Shown: positions 12,355-23,746 of the stretch, piece by piece
Layout of the letters: every line of letters starts with the position of its first letter
Numbering within the stretch: the first letter of the stretch is position 1
Assembly: GCA_050084515.1 (NCBI GenBank)
Contig: CM114272.1
Coordinates: forward strand, 7,440,001-7,504,000
Direction: 5' to 3'
DNA: 64,000 bases
Source of the DNA: Blasia pusilla
Lineage: Eukaryota > Marchantiophyta > Marchantiopsida > Blasiales
Translations under genes and position numbers: made by a program
Notes under the pieces: generated by a model
The model's input: the letters and a program-made list of their open reading frames with translations, nothing else
Told to the model about the DNA's origin: nothing
The model's database searches: none

Positions 12355-12960
12355 GTTGTGTACATACACATAGCTACAAAACACACATTGTTTTCGTTGA
12401 CTATGAGAAAAAATACATAAGATACCATACTCACTCATAACATCTTAGCACCAAAACAATCATGTACCAAAATATCTCCAATAAATCAAGATCATTCAAA
12501 TCTCTCTCACAACTCCATTTCTCTCTCATATCAAACCAAACCCACTCTTCTAATGAGAGGCTTGGGTTACTCATAAGGCAAAGAGGACCATAGTTCCTCC
12601 ACCTCATGCCAAAGAGAGAATAAATTCCGAAGCTCCTTTTGTTTGGATATACCTCCTTCTGTCTTCTAAGCTCCTAACCTCGTAATTTGTGCTTGCACAT
12701 TACCTCCTTGGCTCTTGATCTGTTGAAGGGGGTCAATGAACACTTTCCAAAGTGGAAAGTCAACTATACACATGATAGAACCTTATAGGAGATAGTATGT
12801 TTCTTTATAAATCTCAAAATGAACCAAAACAAAATGGAAACCTGCTCTATGAGGTTATTCGAGGCCTGAACTAGTTAACCTCAATCTCATGGGATTGTTC
12901 TCCAATATCCTTAAAGGCACCCTAGGGATACTCATTGATCCATCCTAATATTAAAGACAA
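12355..12960 (-). repeat. LTR-like dispersed repeat, diverged copy 1
   Basis: Read on the minus strand, this segment follows the whole 14301-14922 repeat in the same order. First comes a TTAGGATGGATCAATGAG-like start, then the CTTGG-GAG...ATACCTCC block and the AACCCAAGCCTCTCAT block, and finally GGAGATATTTTGGTAC and GTAGCTATGTGTATG near the end. It is much more diverged than the copy 1.3 kb away. It has no coding capacity. Confidence 0.7.
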
Positions 12961-13483
12961 GACACAGAAAAAATAATATTACATGGAGAGCTAAATTATT
13001 TTTAATGAAACTAAGAACATGACTTTGAAATTTTCAAAATGGCATGATGTTGTAATATTTTTCATCTTATGACATTCTATCTCAATTTTTAAAAGAATTA
13101 AGGTTACAAGGTAATATAAGATAATAGCATAAGACTCTCTAAAAAAATCAATCAAAATTTATGAAATAATATGAAATTAAAAAAGAAACATAATATTCTC
13201 ACTAAGAATGTTAATCAAGCTTACATATACAATATCTTCCATAATAAGACTGTTCATGTTGGTAAGGCATTCCTCACAATCACCAAAAGCTCAATAAGAC
13301 TGTTAGGAATTAATTATATTATTTTCTATGAGAGTAATCAATAATAAATTCCTCCAAATGGTTTAAAATTTAACTTAGATTTCCTATGGTTTTAGTTTCA
13401 TCTTCCATCTCTCTAAGGGAAATATGACGGTTTTTTTGAATCACTCCATAACGCTATATACCATAATGGCTTAAATCCACATG
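12961..13483. other. AT-rich spacer, nothing recognised
   Basis: AT-rich sequence between two repeats, with no gene or element terminus recognised. Confidence 0.4.
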
Positions 13484-13660
13484 CAAGGTTGTATATAAAC
13501 AAACATGTCCATAGACATGCCTAATGGGTCTCATGTCTGAGTATCATTGTGGCTCGCACAAGTATGAGACACAAGAACGAGTGCAGGCTCGGATCAAGGG
13601 AGGCCGTTCATAGCATGCATACGAACGGGTATGCATGCTATGAACCCGTTAAATGTGCAT
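13484..13660 (+). mobile_element. Truncated hAT-type MITE copy with a 17-bp perfect palindrome
   Basis: The left end CAAGGTTGTATATAAAC followed by CATGTCCATAGACATGCC matches the left end of the family copies at 19879 and 36641. The right terminus is missing. Inside, 13606-13622 and 13629-13645 form a perfect 17-bp inverted repeat (GTTCATAGCATGCATAC) with a 6-nt spacer. Confidence 0.6.
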
Positions 13661-14300
13661 GAAAGATTTCTAAAAAATTAAAATATCTTCAAAGAAAATC
13701 AAGACATTTTGCAACCAAAATTAATTAAGAAAATATGAATGAAAAAAAATTGGCATTAAAAAAATGGACATCCATCGAGAATTTTATATTTCTTATAGCT
13801 TGAGGTTGATGATGATGTAAATACCTTTGTATACATTTTACTTATCATCATAATATTAAAGGTGTTGGCTCTTTTAACAAGCTCTAATTGGTTCAATTTG
13901 GTTGATATTTAAAGCAAAGCATCAAAGGTGTATTATCTTAATTACTTAAGTCTTGATTTTAATTTTTGATAGTAGAATTAATTTAGTTTCATTAATATGG
14001 CTTAAATTAAATGAAAGGAAGATAAGATTTAACTTTACATGAGCAAGACGGCCTGAATGGGATTCAAGAAAGGGAGAATTAGAAAGAGTGTCACATCTTA
14101 GTTAGCCAACAAGTTGAGTTCTATCGTGTCGATGGTATAAAGGATCAACGGGTTGTTCGAGTGTAACTTCGTCTTGGGATGCCATATGAGGTTAGCGACA
14201 AGTTTTTCGCATCGGGTATATTTTTTTCTTTACGATCTCCCTATTTTGGTCTTATTCAATTAAGTGATCCGTTAATCGAGTCAACGGTCACCTGATAACC
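13661..14300. other. AT-rich spacer, nothing recognised
   Basis: Low-complexity AT-rich sequence. I saw neither coding frames nor element ends here. Confidence 0.4.
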
Positions 14301-14922
14301 TGTCACGACTGTTAGGATAGATTGGTGGGATCTAGCAGAGCGTCTGCACGAGTAGTGGAGGACAGGCCCAGGAGGTCGAGGATGACCCATTGAGGCCCCG
14401 GGAAACCTGAGAGAGCAGGTTTCCCCTTCGTTTCGGATCATTTGGAGCCATATAGAGAAACTTACTATTTCGGGTTGGTTTCCATATTAGGGATAGTTGA
14501 CTTTCCACTTTGGGAAGTGGCCCTTGACCTGCTACTGTAGGTCAAGATCCAAGAAGGTGACCTGCGAGCATAGGTTACCGTTAAGAGGGCTTGGGAGAGG
14601 GAAATGGTGTATACCTCCAAGAGAGAGCTTGAGAGCTCATTCTCTCTTTGTTGAACCTCTTGGCATAAGGCGGCGGAGCTATGGTCCCTTGCCTTGTGAG
14701 TGTAACCCAAGCCTCTCATAAGGAGAGTGGGTTTGGTTTTACATGAGAAAGAGTGCACACCTTTGAGAGCTATGGTGTGAGATGGTGTAGAGAGAGATTA
14801 GATCTTACTTTATTGGAGATATTTTGGTACTTCTCGCCTCTGTGTATGGATGCCATGAGTTAGCATGGGATCGTGTGTGTTTGTGTGTGTGTTCGATGAC
14901 AGCGATTTGTATGCGCACGACA
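14301..14922 (+). mobile_element. Solo-LTR-like element (repeat copy 2)
   Basis: The 622-bp unit starts TGTCACGACTG and ends GCGCACGACA, so it has the TG...CA ends expected of an LTR. Flanks are AACC on both sides (14297-14300 and 14923-14926), a possible short target duplication. The unit has two modules. The first runs to about 14810 and contains the AGGTCAAGATCCAAG and AACCCAAGCCTCTCAT blocks. The second begins GGAGATATTTTGGTAC and holds a (GT)n tract. Related copies lie at 12355, 39918 and 58195, and the terminal piece recurs at 62975. It sits against the decayed Helitron at 14930. I infer a solo LTR; the internal region of the parent element is not recognised in this window. Confidence 0.55.
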
Positions 14923-14929
14923 AACCTGA

Positions 14930-17440
14930 CAAAAAAAAAGTTGGACGAATTGGAAATTGAAGCCTACGTAAATCAAAAGGCAAACCATAGTGAGATGTGA
15001 TCAATGGGATGCATGGAATCAAAACTCGATCACCAATATTTTCCCTGTAATGATTTTTGCATCTATCAAATGTTGCATGAAACCACCTATCATCAATGTA
15101 GTCCCATTTTCTTGTCCCTTTGATCCATTCATATTCCGTAAGAGCATGATTGGCTCACCAATCTTTAAACACAAACAACGTGGAAGTAGTCCACAAGGCA
15201 AACATCTGTTAAGAACATCATTTGGATAAATATGACTCGTGCCTTATTCACAACGAAATTAACGATGAGATAAATGTGCTCCTGTGCACAATACATGCGT
15301 AACATTAGTGGGAAGGAATTATTAAAGAATAAAAATAAAAATAAAACATAAAAAATGATTATTACCTCTTTAGGAAACCAAGACATGACGTCTATATTTA
15401 TGTCACCGATATTTCTATTTCTTGGTGTCAAAATAGCCGTATCTTTCAGGAAGTTGATGTCATAAAACTGGCAAGAAGAATTTCCATAAATAAGATCAAT
15501 TAGATTGCACATATTATTACTATTTGTAACCATTTCAAGTGATAATCGTATAGAGTCTCCTCCCAAATAAGGATGCAAAGGTAGAAAACCTTCGCCCACC
15601 TCCAATACCCAATCAGCAAAAGCTTGTTGTTGAGTGCGCATTTGACTTTCCAATATTTGAACTCGCATATTTGTCATTAACTTCATGATCTTTACGTGGG
15701 ACCAAAGAGACGACCTTTTTTTAGTGGCTTGGATGATTTTAGGACGATTCCCATGAGTTTCCTCCAAATGGTATTTGCTTTAGATCAGCAGATATCACTC
15801 CCATAATTTATTGGAAAGAATGATTTACTACCTCAAATGCATGACGATGAGTCATAGGTGCTTCGTCCTATATGCATATAGTGAGCATTGTAGCACAGAT
15901 TAAGCATGCTTCATCATTATTGACTGGTGAACTCCAAATCACACAGGGAAGTAAATTATTAGTTGTAATACTTAATCTTACAAACATGAATCTATACAAT
16001 GAACTAGATTTCAGAAATTAAGAAATTCTTACTTGCAAGTAGAACTCTCATCAATATCGATTGGAATCTTGAAGCGTGAATGTGATGTACGTTCTTCGTC
16101 TAGTAATAGAGGAGCTATTCGAGATGATGCCATAGCCAAGGCTATACCTTTTGCACTTTATACACTTACAAGGAGAAGATTATATAGAAACCTCTTTCTT
16201 GTTCCATCTAGGCCATCGATGAAAAATATTCGTGGGTATGGTCGTCTAGTTGCGTTTGAGCAAATTTGATCAAGTTCATCATGTATAGAATCCCAAATGG
16301 CACATAGTCCTTCATTCAAACTCGCTTCTCCTAACTGTACTCCATGAAATAATTCCTCTGTATCATAAAGTAGCTCTTGTTCGGCCAGAAAGTAATGTGC
16401 ATCTATGTGTTGGAAGACAACTTGGGACATGTTAAGATCTCTTTCCTTGATCTTGCAGATAATGATGAACTTTCAATAACGTAGTATAAATGATAAAATT
16501 ATCAACGGGAATATTAGGAATTCATATTTTTTGTATTATAAGGATCAAGGTAGTAGTATAAGTCATGATAAGCTCATAACAATTCTACAGTTGAAAAAAA
16601 TTATCCATCATTTTAGGATGTTTAAAATATTCTATTACCTTGAGTGCGGAAAGGATAATTTTTATAAGAAGTGTTATAAATAAAGGCACGTTGTTCATAT
16701 AAGAGATCTTCTACTAGTGGAACCAAAAATTGACTCCATAATGTAGCAAGTTCCACATGTGTGTTGTAAGCTAAGATAACTGCAAATAGATGATGAATGA
16801 AGAGCCAATACAAATGACAACAACTTCTTCAAGGAAAGAGAACACTTCTCTATCAACCTCAAGGAGTCCTAGTTGGATAGCAACCTCCTTAAATGTTGGA
16901 TGTAACACCCAATTCACAATTCTCAAGTATTCAAATGTAGTATCTCCTTCAACATGATGAAGGAGTAATCTCAACCAATAACATTCAACTTCACCTATGA
17001 ATAAGAAGTGAAATAAATTACCGTATGGAATCGCCGAACCCAATGGTTTGGTGTAAAAGCACAACCCAAACTAGACAAACCTTTAAAAATTCAAGTATTT
17101 ACCTGGATGAGTAAAGTATAAGCGGCCAATAGGATGACCACAACCATTTTTTTCCTAACCCTTCCAACCTATTTCTTATTACTCCATTGATAATCAATAT
17201 ATAGATATTGTCGAGTATTCGAGTCAAATTGATTAGTTGCAAACCATTGTGTTAATTTTTTTTCTCTATTTTATCGTAAAACATTAGAAGGGGCATCATC
17301 ATCATTGAAGTAAACCATTTCTTGCTCCGAAAGATTAACAACCCATTGCACAATACTTTGATGTTTTGTATGTTGACTAAACTTGAAGAGTCGCCAACAT
17401 CCCTCTGAAGAAGATATATATCTAGAATAAGAATTCTAAG
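14930..17440 (-). pseudogene. Helitron helicase (PIF1-like) relic A
   Basis: Helitron helicase blocks occur in the correct order on the minus strand, in several frames. An ISSSEGCWRLFKF block lies near 17400 and a QYLYIDY block near 17200. VEGDTTFEYLRIVN and HPTFKEVAIQLGL (17060-16850) follow, then a Walker A region degraded to FIDGLDGTRKRFLYNLLL (16240-16160). Next are RIAPLLLDEERTSHSRFKIP (16130-16050), DEAPMTHRHAFE (15860-15830) and FADWVLEVGEGFLP (15620-15580). The C-terminal blocks are LPRCLCLKIGEPIMLLRN and LPFDLRRLQFPIRP (15200-14950). The Walker A change (GLDGTRKR for GPGGTGKT) and many stops show it is dead. No Rep (HUH) part is recognised upstream. The end near 14940 is cut exactly where the solo-LTR-like repeat begins. 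Confidence 0.85.
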
Positions 17441-17530
17441 TTTGGAGTTCCAAGTATATTAGTAAAATATATGAATTGAAATTAGGGAAAGAAAGCATAA
17501 TGCATGAGATAATTCAGATAGCAAGAACAT

Positions 17531-17563
17531 ACCAACTTAAAATCCTATAGATTTTAAGTTGGT
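17531..17563. repeat. Perfect 14-bp inverted repeat
   Basis: ACCAACTTAAAATC and its exact reverse complement are separated by 5 nt (CTATA). It lies about 100 bp beyond the last recognisable Helitron coding block. Confidence 0.85.
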
Positions 17564-19550
17564 GTGTTAAGATGCACAAGCACAAGCACCATGACTAAAG
17601 CCACAACAAGAATAATAAAGGAGTTAAGATATGTGGTAAGACATGAAATTGATGGCTTTATTCCTTTTGTAGAGAGTTTTTTTGGCACTTACATCTGTCT
17701 TTTCATACTTTCTTTAAAACATATGATTACTAGTTTTTTTAGAATCATCAACTAGCCCCTTCTTGTAGTCCTTCTCTTATTATTGGTACTTCTTATTACC
17801 GAAAATGCTTCTTGGTAACATTACAGCGTTTGCAAAGATTTTTGTCGAAACGTCTAGCTTGAATGGTCGTTGACTTCTCATTTCATTACTCATTAATATA
17901 AGATATTTTTATGCAATTCATTGCATATATCCTTGAGGTTGAGGTTGTTCTTGGTTTATTTATTTTTCCTATTTTCACTTGGTTAATTTTCCTCATCTTA
18001 TTTCATTCCTTTCTTGGATTTTTTTATCTTCTCAAGCTTGAGCCTTTCCTTTTTTATACTTATGTCAGGATTTTCCAAAGTTCTTGGGGATCTTTGAACC
18101 TTCTCCTTGCATAAATATGCTCATAGATCCCTAAAGGCACACAATTTCATGCATTGTGCTCTTTTTATTGTATGATTACTTGTTACAATCGGATTAAAGG
18201 GTTCCTATTGTTTCTTCTCAATCTTTTGCTATATGATAGAACTAACGTTACAACCTCATTCCTTCATATCAATCATAGGTGGGTGACTTTCAATTTCTCC
18301 TCACATCCTCGTTTTTGGTGTTTCCAATTTCATTCATTACTTTAACCAACCCTAGAGTGTCAATCTCAAGTGTGCTTAATTTTGTTACAATTTTCTTGGC
18401 AAGTTAATATTTTCATAGTAAGTGGATTTTCTAGTTTTTTCCCTTCAATTCTCCATTGGTGCGTATTTGTTTAATGTCAATCCCTCTTACACATCTTTCT
18501 TACTATTTCAACACTTTACCTCATTACTTTACTCTTGGCTACATTTGCTATCTTCTTAACAGCTTTCTAGATTCATATTCTCAAGCCACTTCTTTTGATC
18601 ATCTGGCTAGCTCTTTTTTTCCTCTAGTTCAATTTCTTTTTATTCTTCTCAAAAATATTTTCAATTATAAATTTGGATTTTTCTAACCTTTATTCTCTCT
18701 ATCTAAATCTATTATAGATGAATTCCACTCCTTTTATTATGGCTCTTATCCTCATGCTTTCACTTTATTATGATTTATTATATCTCTCCTTGTCTTTAAT
18801 CACAGTTTACCTCTGCTTCTATGGACATGGAGTTTCCAAAGATAATCCATCTCTGCGCTTCTCTAGTTTTACACGTTCTCTTCAACCATATGTCTCCCTC
18901 AGTTCCCCTTCTCATCATAGATATTGCCATTTTTCTCTTCATACTGATATATCCATTACACTCTCTAATTTTTTCCCCATGCTCCTCTTATCCCTTCTTT
19001 GTCTCTTCTCATTTATCATAATCTCAATCCATTAGCACTAGATCGTACTACTTTATCATCATCACATATCTTATGTGAACCCTTGCTTCCAAATCCCATG
19101 TTTTCTACCCATTCCCCCTCTTCTTTCCCCAACTTACTTACCTTGAAACATTGTCCATCCTCACCTCATTTGTCTCCCAACTCTTCCTCTTGTAACCCTT
19201 TTTCTTCTACATCTATGCCGGAAGTTGATTGCATATATTTGGATAAAGACTATGTTCCTACTAGGATCAAGAGACATGAGAGATATGGTTAATTCATGTT
19301 TGGGCAGTCAATCCTTAATCCAATACCATCTCCCATTGCGATACTTATAATAGTTGCTTGGACATGGTTAAGCCAAATTGATCTCGTTTTTCATTCCATC
19401 TCGATCTCCCTTGTTCTATATTATATACATGTATTCCGATTTCTCTTTTTCTCATCACCTAATATATATCACTATACAATCCATATCATTGTTCATATCC
19501 ACATGAAAAATATTGTCCATCTTCCCAACATATGAGTAGATTTGCACACA
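17564..19550 (+). other. Pyrimidine-rich strand, about 2 kb, no gene recognised
   Basis: The plus strand is heavily T and C rich over nearly 2 kb, so the minus strand is purine rich. This yields many open frames full of Leu, Ser, Phe and Ile on the plus strand that resemble no family. On the minus strand the purine-rich frames contain charged Glu/Lys/Gly stretches, for example around 19130-19220, interrupted by stops. A decayed minus-strand coding region is possible, but I cannot identify it. Confidence 0.45.
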
Positions 19551-19870
19551 AACAAAGATATTCTCATATGATTTTTTAGTGATTTATTAAGATCACTAAA
19601 AAATTTAAGTAAAAATAACCCACACGGCCAACTCCACTCTTAAATCTATATATGCATTTCAAGCCACATCACCTTCAACCATTAGGGAATCTAGACTCTA
19701 GCACTCAAGCTTCTACAAAAACCTAAAAGGATGAGTGCTCCAAAGGCTCAATATGAGAATGATGGCTCGTGAAAGCCATCCCTCTCACCTTTGTACCCTT
19801 GGGAAGAGCCAAAAGAGTTTTTTTCTCCAAAAATAGACAAAAATGATAACTTGTGCACACAAATTACTAG
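19551..19870. other. Spacer, nothing recognised
   Basis: AT-rich sequence ending at the target duplication of the next MITE. A short TTTAGTGAT...ATCACTAAA inverted repeat occurs near 19577-19600. Confidence 0.4.
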
Positions 19871-19878
19871 GTGACCAT

Positions 19879-20253
19879 TATGGTTGCATAGAAACAGAAA
19901 TGTCCATTGGACATGCCCAACAAGTCCCCCCCTCGTGTTTTTTCGGTACCCTCATGGCTCACGTGGGCTCAGGATACGAGAACCGGTACCGTCTCTGATT
20001 AAGGGAGGCGGGCAGGAATTGACTCGCCTTAAGCCCCCATTGGTCCGTAGCCACGGTTGCACATGGACAAAGTCTATGTTTGTGGACATGTCCATGGTCG
20101 TGGACTTATGTTATGTGTATCCTTGGGACGGACATATCCGTGCGAGCTCGAGTACCTCTGGCCCGTATCCGAGCCCACCCGTGAGCTCGCTGAGTCCATA
20201 GCGGGCACCTAGGTTGGCTAAGCTCGCATCAGTTTCGTTAGTGTGCAACCTTG
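19879..20253. mobile_element. Non-autonomous hAT-type MITE, 375 bp, with 8-bp target duplication
   Basis: The element is flanked by a perfect 8-bp direct repeat, GTGACCAT, at 19871-19878 and 20254-20261. The left end TATGGTTGCATAGAAAC and the reverse complement of the right end, CAAGGTTGCACACTAACG, are related terminal inverted repeats. It has no coding capacity. An 8-bp target duplication with short inverted ends is the signature of the hAT superfamily. The interior carries GACATGTCC palindromic motifs and GC-rich ACCCGTGAGC segments shared with the other copies. Confidence 0.8.
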
Positions 20254-20261
20254 GTGACCAT

Positions 20262-21292
20262 TGACTTGGTCAACGGGTCATATGGCACAAAATAGAGAAA
20301 GAAAGGGATTTCCCAAATGATGATCTTGACGCAATAAAGTTGTCACCAACCTCATTCCATACCTTGGGATAGAGCTATGCTTGACTAAGCCATTGACTCT
20401 CTATGATATCGACAAGGTAGAATTCTATGGTCTCTATCCCTTGACTAACTATGATGTGACACATTTTTTCCCCTTAAAAAGGTAAAGGCATGATCTTATG
20501 GATGCAAATGCTTGGTATCTCCTATTACTCTTTCCTTGATGGATTCTCGTTCTCCCTCCAAAGAAAGGTGTCACGAGTGATTCCAAAACCTCGTCGCATA
20601 TTCAATGCTTTATGTTTAGGGATTCTGAGAATCTTCAAAATGAGCATCAACTTTGAGCCAATGAAACGGTGCATCCCACTCAATGTGCTATTCATAAGAG
20701 GCCTTTCATGCAACAACACCTTTGATATAGCCTAATTTTGGGGCAAGTTGGTGAGTTTGCACTTTTGGCTCAAGTATTAAGATCTCTCTCTCCAACGATT
20801 CCAAGTGTAGATACAGTAACATTCTTAAAAGCTCTTCACCTCCTTCAAGTGGTGATGCACTATCTTTTGTGGAAGATTACAAAATGGATCTTGACTTAAG
20901 ACTTGATTTGGAGGATTGCACCAAGGTGTTTCTTCACACTCCTTGCCTACTGGCAGTCTTTCATGATTGCTTTATGCCAATAGTTTCAACAAGTGGCTAT
21001 TATAATTAGTAGATTCAACAAGTTTATCTCTGTATGTAAGTTTTTTGTACATACTACAACAAGTCATCTTCCATACTCTATCTCTCGGCTCTTGGGGGCT
21101 TGTTTTTTTATAAGCTATGGATAAGCCTCCTTTTGGCATTTTCCCCTTGGTTATTGGAGAGATGTTATACCAAAGTTAGTTGATCCCTCCATTTGAAATT
21201 TTTTCACCATTTAGGGCCCATTTATTTCCTTATCAATTTGGAGTGGCCATTGCTAGTAGTTGTGAGGGTCGTAAATACCTAAGAGTTGCTAA
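20262..21292. other. Spacer, nothing recognised
   Basis: Mostly ordinary AT-rich sequence. Frames near 20490-20735 are open on both strands but show no recognisable domain. Confidence 0.4.
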
Positions 21293-21300
21293 CCAAAACA

Positions 21301-21836
21301 CACCGTTGGACGGAAACAGAGATGCCCGATGGGTCCCCGGCCTAAGTTTCTTTGGTACCTTGATGGTTGGTGCGGGCTTGGGATGCAGGAACGGGTGCGG
21401 GATCAGATTAAGGGAGGTGAGTTTTTGAGCAGCAGAAGGGCAGAATGGGTGTGCAAGCTACGAGCCCTTTCCTCCTGAATCAAACCCACACCGACATGCC
21501 CTAAGCCGGCATATATTGGCCTGCGGCACGCCCGCATAAGGGTTCCTAGACTTGGCGCAAGCTTGCACCTAGTCTAGGAACCAATTGCCCATTCTTTCTA
21601 GCTAGTGCGGGCCTAACCAACTCTACAGGCCTACCGCGGGCTTATGCCGGCTTGGGTGGGCGAGTGTGGGTTTGGTGTGGATTACAAAATGGGTGACAAG
21701 GATGGGCAATGGGTTCCTAGATTGGGTCAGTCTAGGTTTGGGCTAGTGGAGACCCGTCCTATGTTGCGGGCAATGCAAGCTCGGGTATAGGCCGTGCATA
21801 CCTAGGCCCGCACAAACATGTTCGTGTGCAACCTTG
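21301..21836. mobile_element. Non-autonomous hAT-type MITE, 536 bp
   Basis: The left end CACCGTTGGACGGAAAC aligns without gaps to the left end of the family copy at 36641, and the right end GTGTGCAACCTTG matches the family's right end. The 8-bp flanks CCAAAACA and CCCCAACA agree at 6 of 8 positions, consistent with an old target duplication. The interior is GC rich, with GCGGGC and CCCGC motifs. Confidence 0.7.
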
Positions 21837-21844
21837 CCCCAACA

Positions 21845-23746
21845 CATAAGTGTGGTTGTTGGAGACCCCAACATCAAAAACTTATGATGTGACATTATGG
21901 GTCAATATATTGAGGAGGGAGCTTGCATTAGAAGGAGTCCCAAAGAGATAGTGAGTTGACCGACAGAGGTTGGTGGAGTCGTGTCGTTTGCCTTTGACAT
22001 TAAAGGGGTCTTATTTCTTCAGACAAGGTGGTGAGGAGACATTTCAACATGCGTTAATGAGTATCTCCAACCTTGTAGCAACCTAAGAATGTATGCTTAC
22101 TTAGTTAGGATCATTTACATTATCAAATCACTAATTTGAGTGCTTTCTTGCAGTTCACAAGAAATGGCGAGTTTCCCACTCTTGTAATGGTGGAAGAGGT
22201 TTGGCATGGTAGGAAGACTTATAATGAGGTCTTTTTTGACCTTATTGCAAGTTAGATGTGTTGGCCATGAGAATTTAGGGTTTAGTGAATCATTGCTTCC
22301 ATCATCATTCTACTAGGCCTAATTTGGGCCTTGTAGAAATGTCCTTTCTTTGAGTTACAAACTTATCAAATGTATATGGTGCATCACAATATGCCTCATC
22401 CTAATGGAGGTGGGATGGAGGCATCTCAACTTCCTTCTATATGAAAACTAGACGCAAGTGGGTTGCATAAGTGCGCAATGTGTGCAAGCATGTTGTGGAT
22501 ATTGCAGCTCCATTTCCATCCAAATGTAGCTCTGTTGCATGTGTAATAAAATGATCCTTTCGATTTGTGCAAGAATGACAGCGAGCGAGTCAAATTAGTA
22601 GCTTTGAGACTATGTTGTGAGTCTCAAACTCATAATTTTATAGATGTTGTGGAACTATAGTAAGGATAATTTTTAGCTCATAGGACACGTAGATATAGTA
22701 TTGCATAGTCTTATAGATCTAAATTACTTGTTTTTCAATATATCATACACTCTAATATATCACAATTATTAACATCCATACAATATAGATACATAATCAT
22801 GCTTAAAAAGCTCCACAATCTTATAATATGAAGATTTTTGGAGATACAATCGATATATCATGTCAAATATGTTTTGGATATGTTGAGGTAAGAAAGAAGG
22901 GTTCACATATTTGAATGGAACTAGGGTTCAATGTCTAGTATCACCTCAACATATTTGAATGGAAATATAGATTCACTTATCCCACAAGAGAGATATACTC
23001 CAGGACTTAAGAGAAGGTTCAAACTCGAGTTTAGAAGAAGTGAATCCATATTTCCACCCAAATATGTATAGTTTTTGATTTATTGTAATAAAGGATGATA
23101 TCGAGATTCCAACTTGTGAAGTAGCATTTAATAATTACAATGAAAATTTCATAATTACAATTCCAAAATCTAAGAAATTTCCTAGAGATTCAACTATCCT
23201 TTTATATCCGAATATTGGCTACACATATTCGATGCTCATAACAAGTAAAGTAGCTCTTGGGGGTTACTAGTCCCAAGCCATGTAATCACATCCAATCTTT
23301 CATTATGTTTTTTGATATCGTAAAGTCTCATAAAATTCATTTTTAATAATGCTTCATGTGTTGCATTCATGTTCTTTTTAAAATTCAGATTGAAATGATT
23401 GACATACCATATATTGGTAATTTTTTTGGAATAAGAGACTCAGACTATCATAAGAAGTTATATTTGTTTCCATGTGTCCACTCTCTATTATCATAGAAGC
23501 ATAAGATAGGTGATCTCGAACATCACATTTTGATTTGTCATGTGAAGCACGATACATGAGATTAAACTTAAGATTGTTACATAGTTATCTATACTCCTTC
23601 AATTAATTTCCTTGGGTAGAAAAGTTGAAGGAAAAACTACACATACAAAGGTATTTAGAAAAACATAAATATGAAAAAAGGACCAAACGTGAGATTATGC
23701 ATGATACTCTTATCGTACCAATTAGGTGCAATGACCCTAAGGACAT
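21845..23746. other. Spacer holding a foldback repeat
   Basis: No gene is recognised here. The last exon of the dienelactone hydrolase ends at 23747, so its 3' UTR should lie in the right part. The foldback at 22950-23066 is listed separately. Confidence 0.4.
22950..23066. repeat. Foldback repeat with 29-bp arms
   Basis: Positions 22950-22978 and 23038-23066 are inverted copies (core GGAAATATAGATTCACTT) with 3 mismatches in 29, separated by 59 bp. A partial direct copy, CATATTTGAATGGA, lies just upstream at about 22904. It could be a small MITE or foldback element. Confidence 0.75.

Noticed and set aside
17911-19292. Series of plus-strand frames rich in Leu, Phe, Ser, resembling membrane proteins
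   Set aside because: The pyrimidine bias of the strand makes such residues inevitable. No conserved motif or start context was found.
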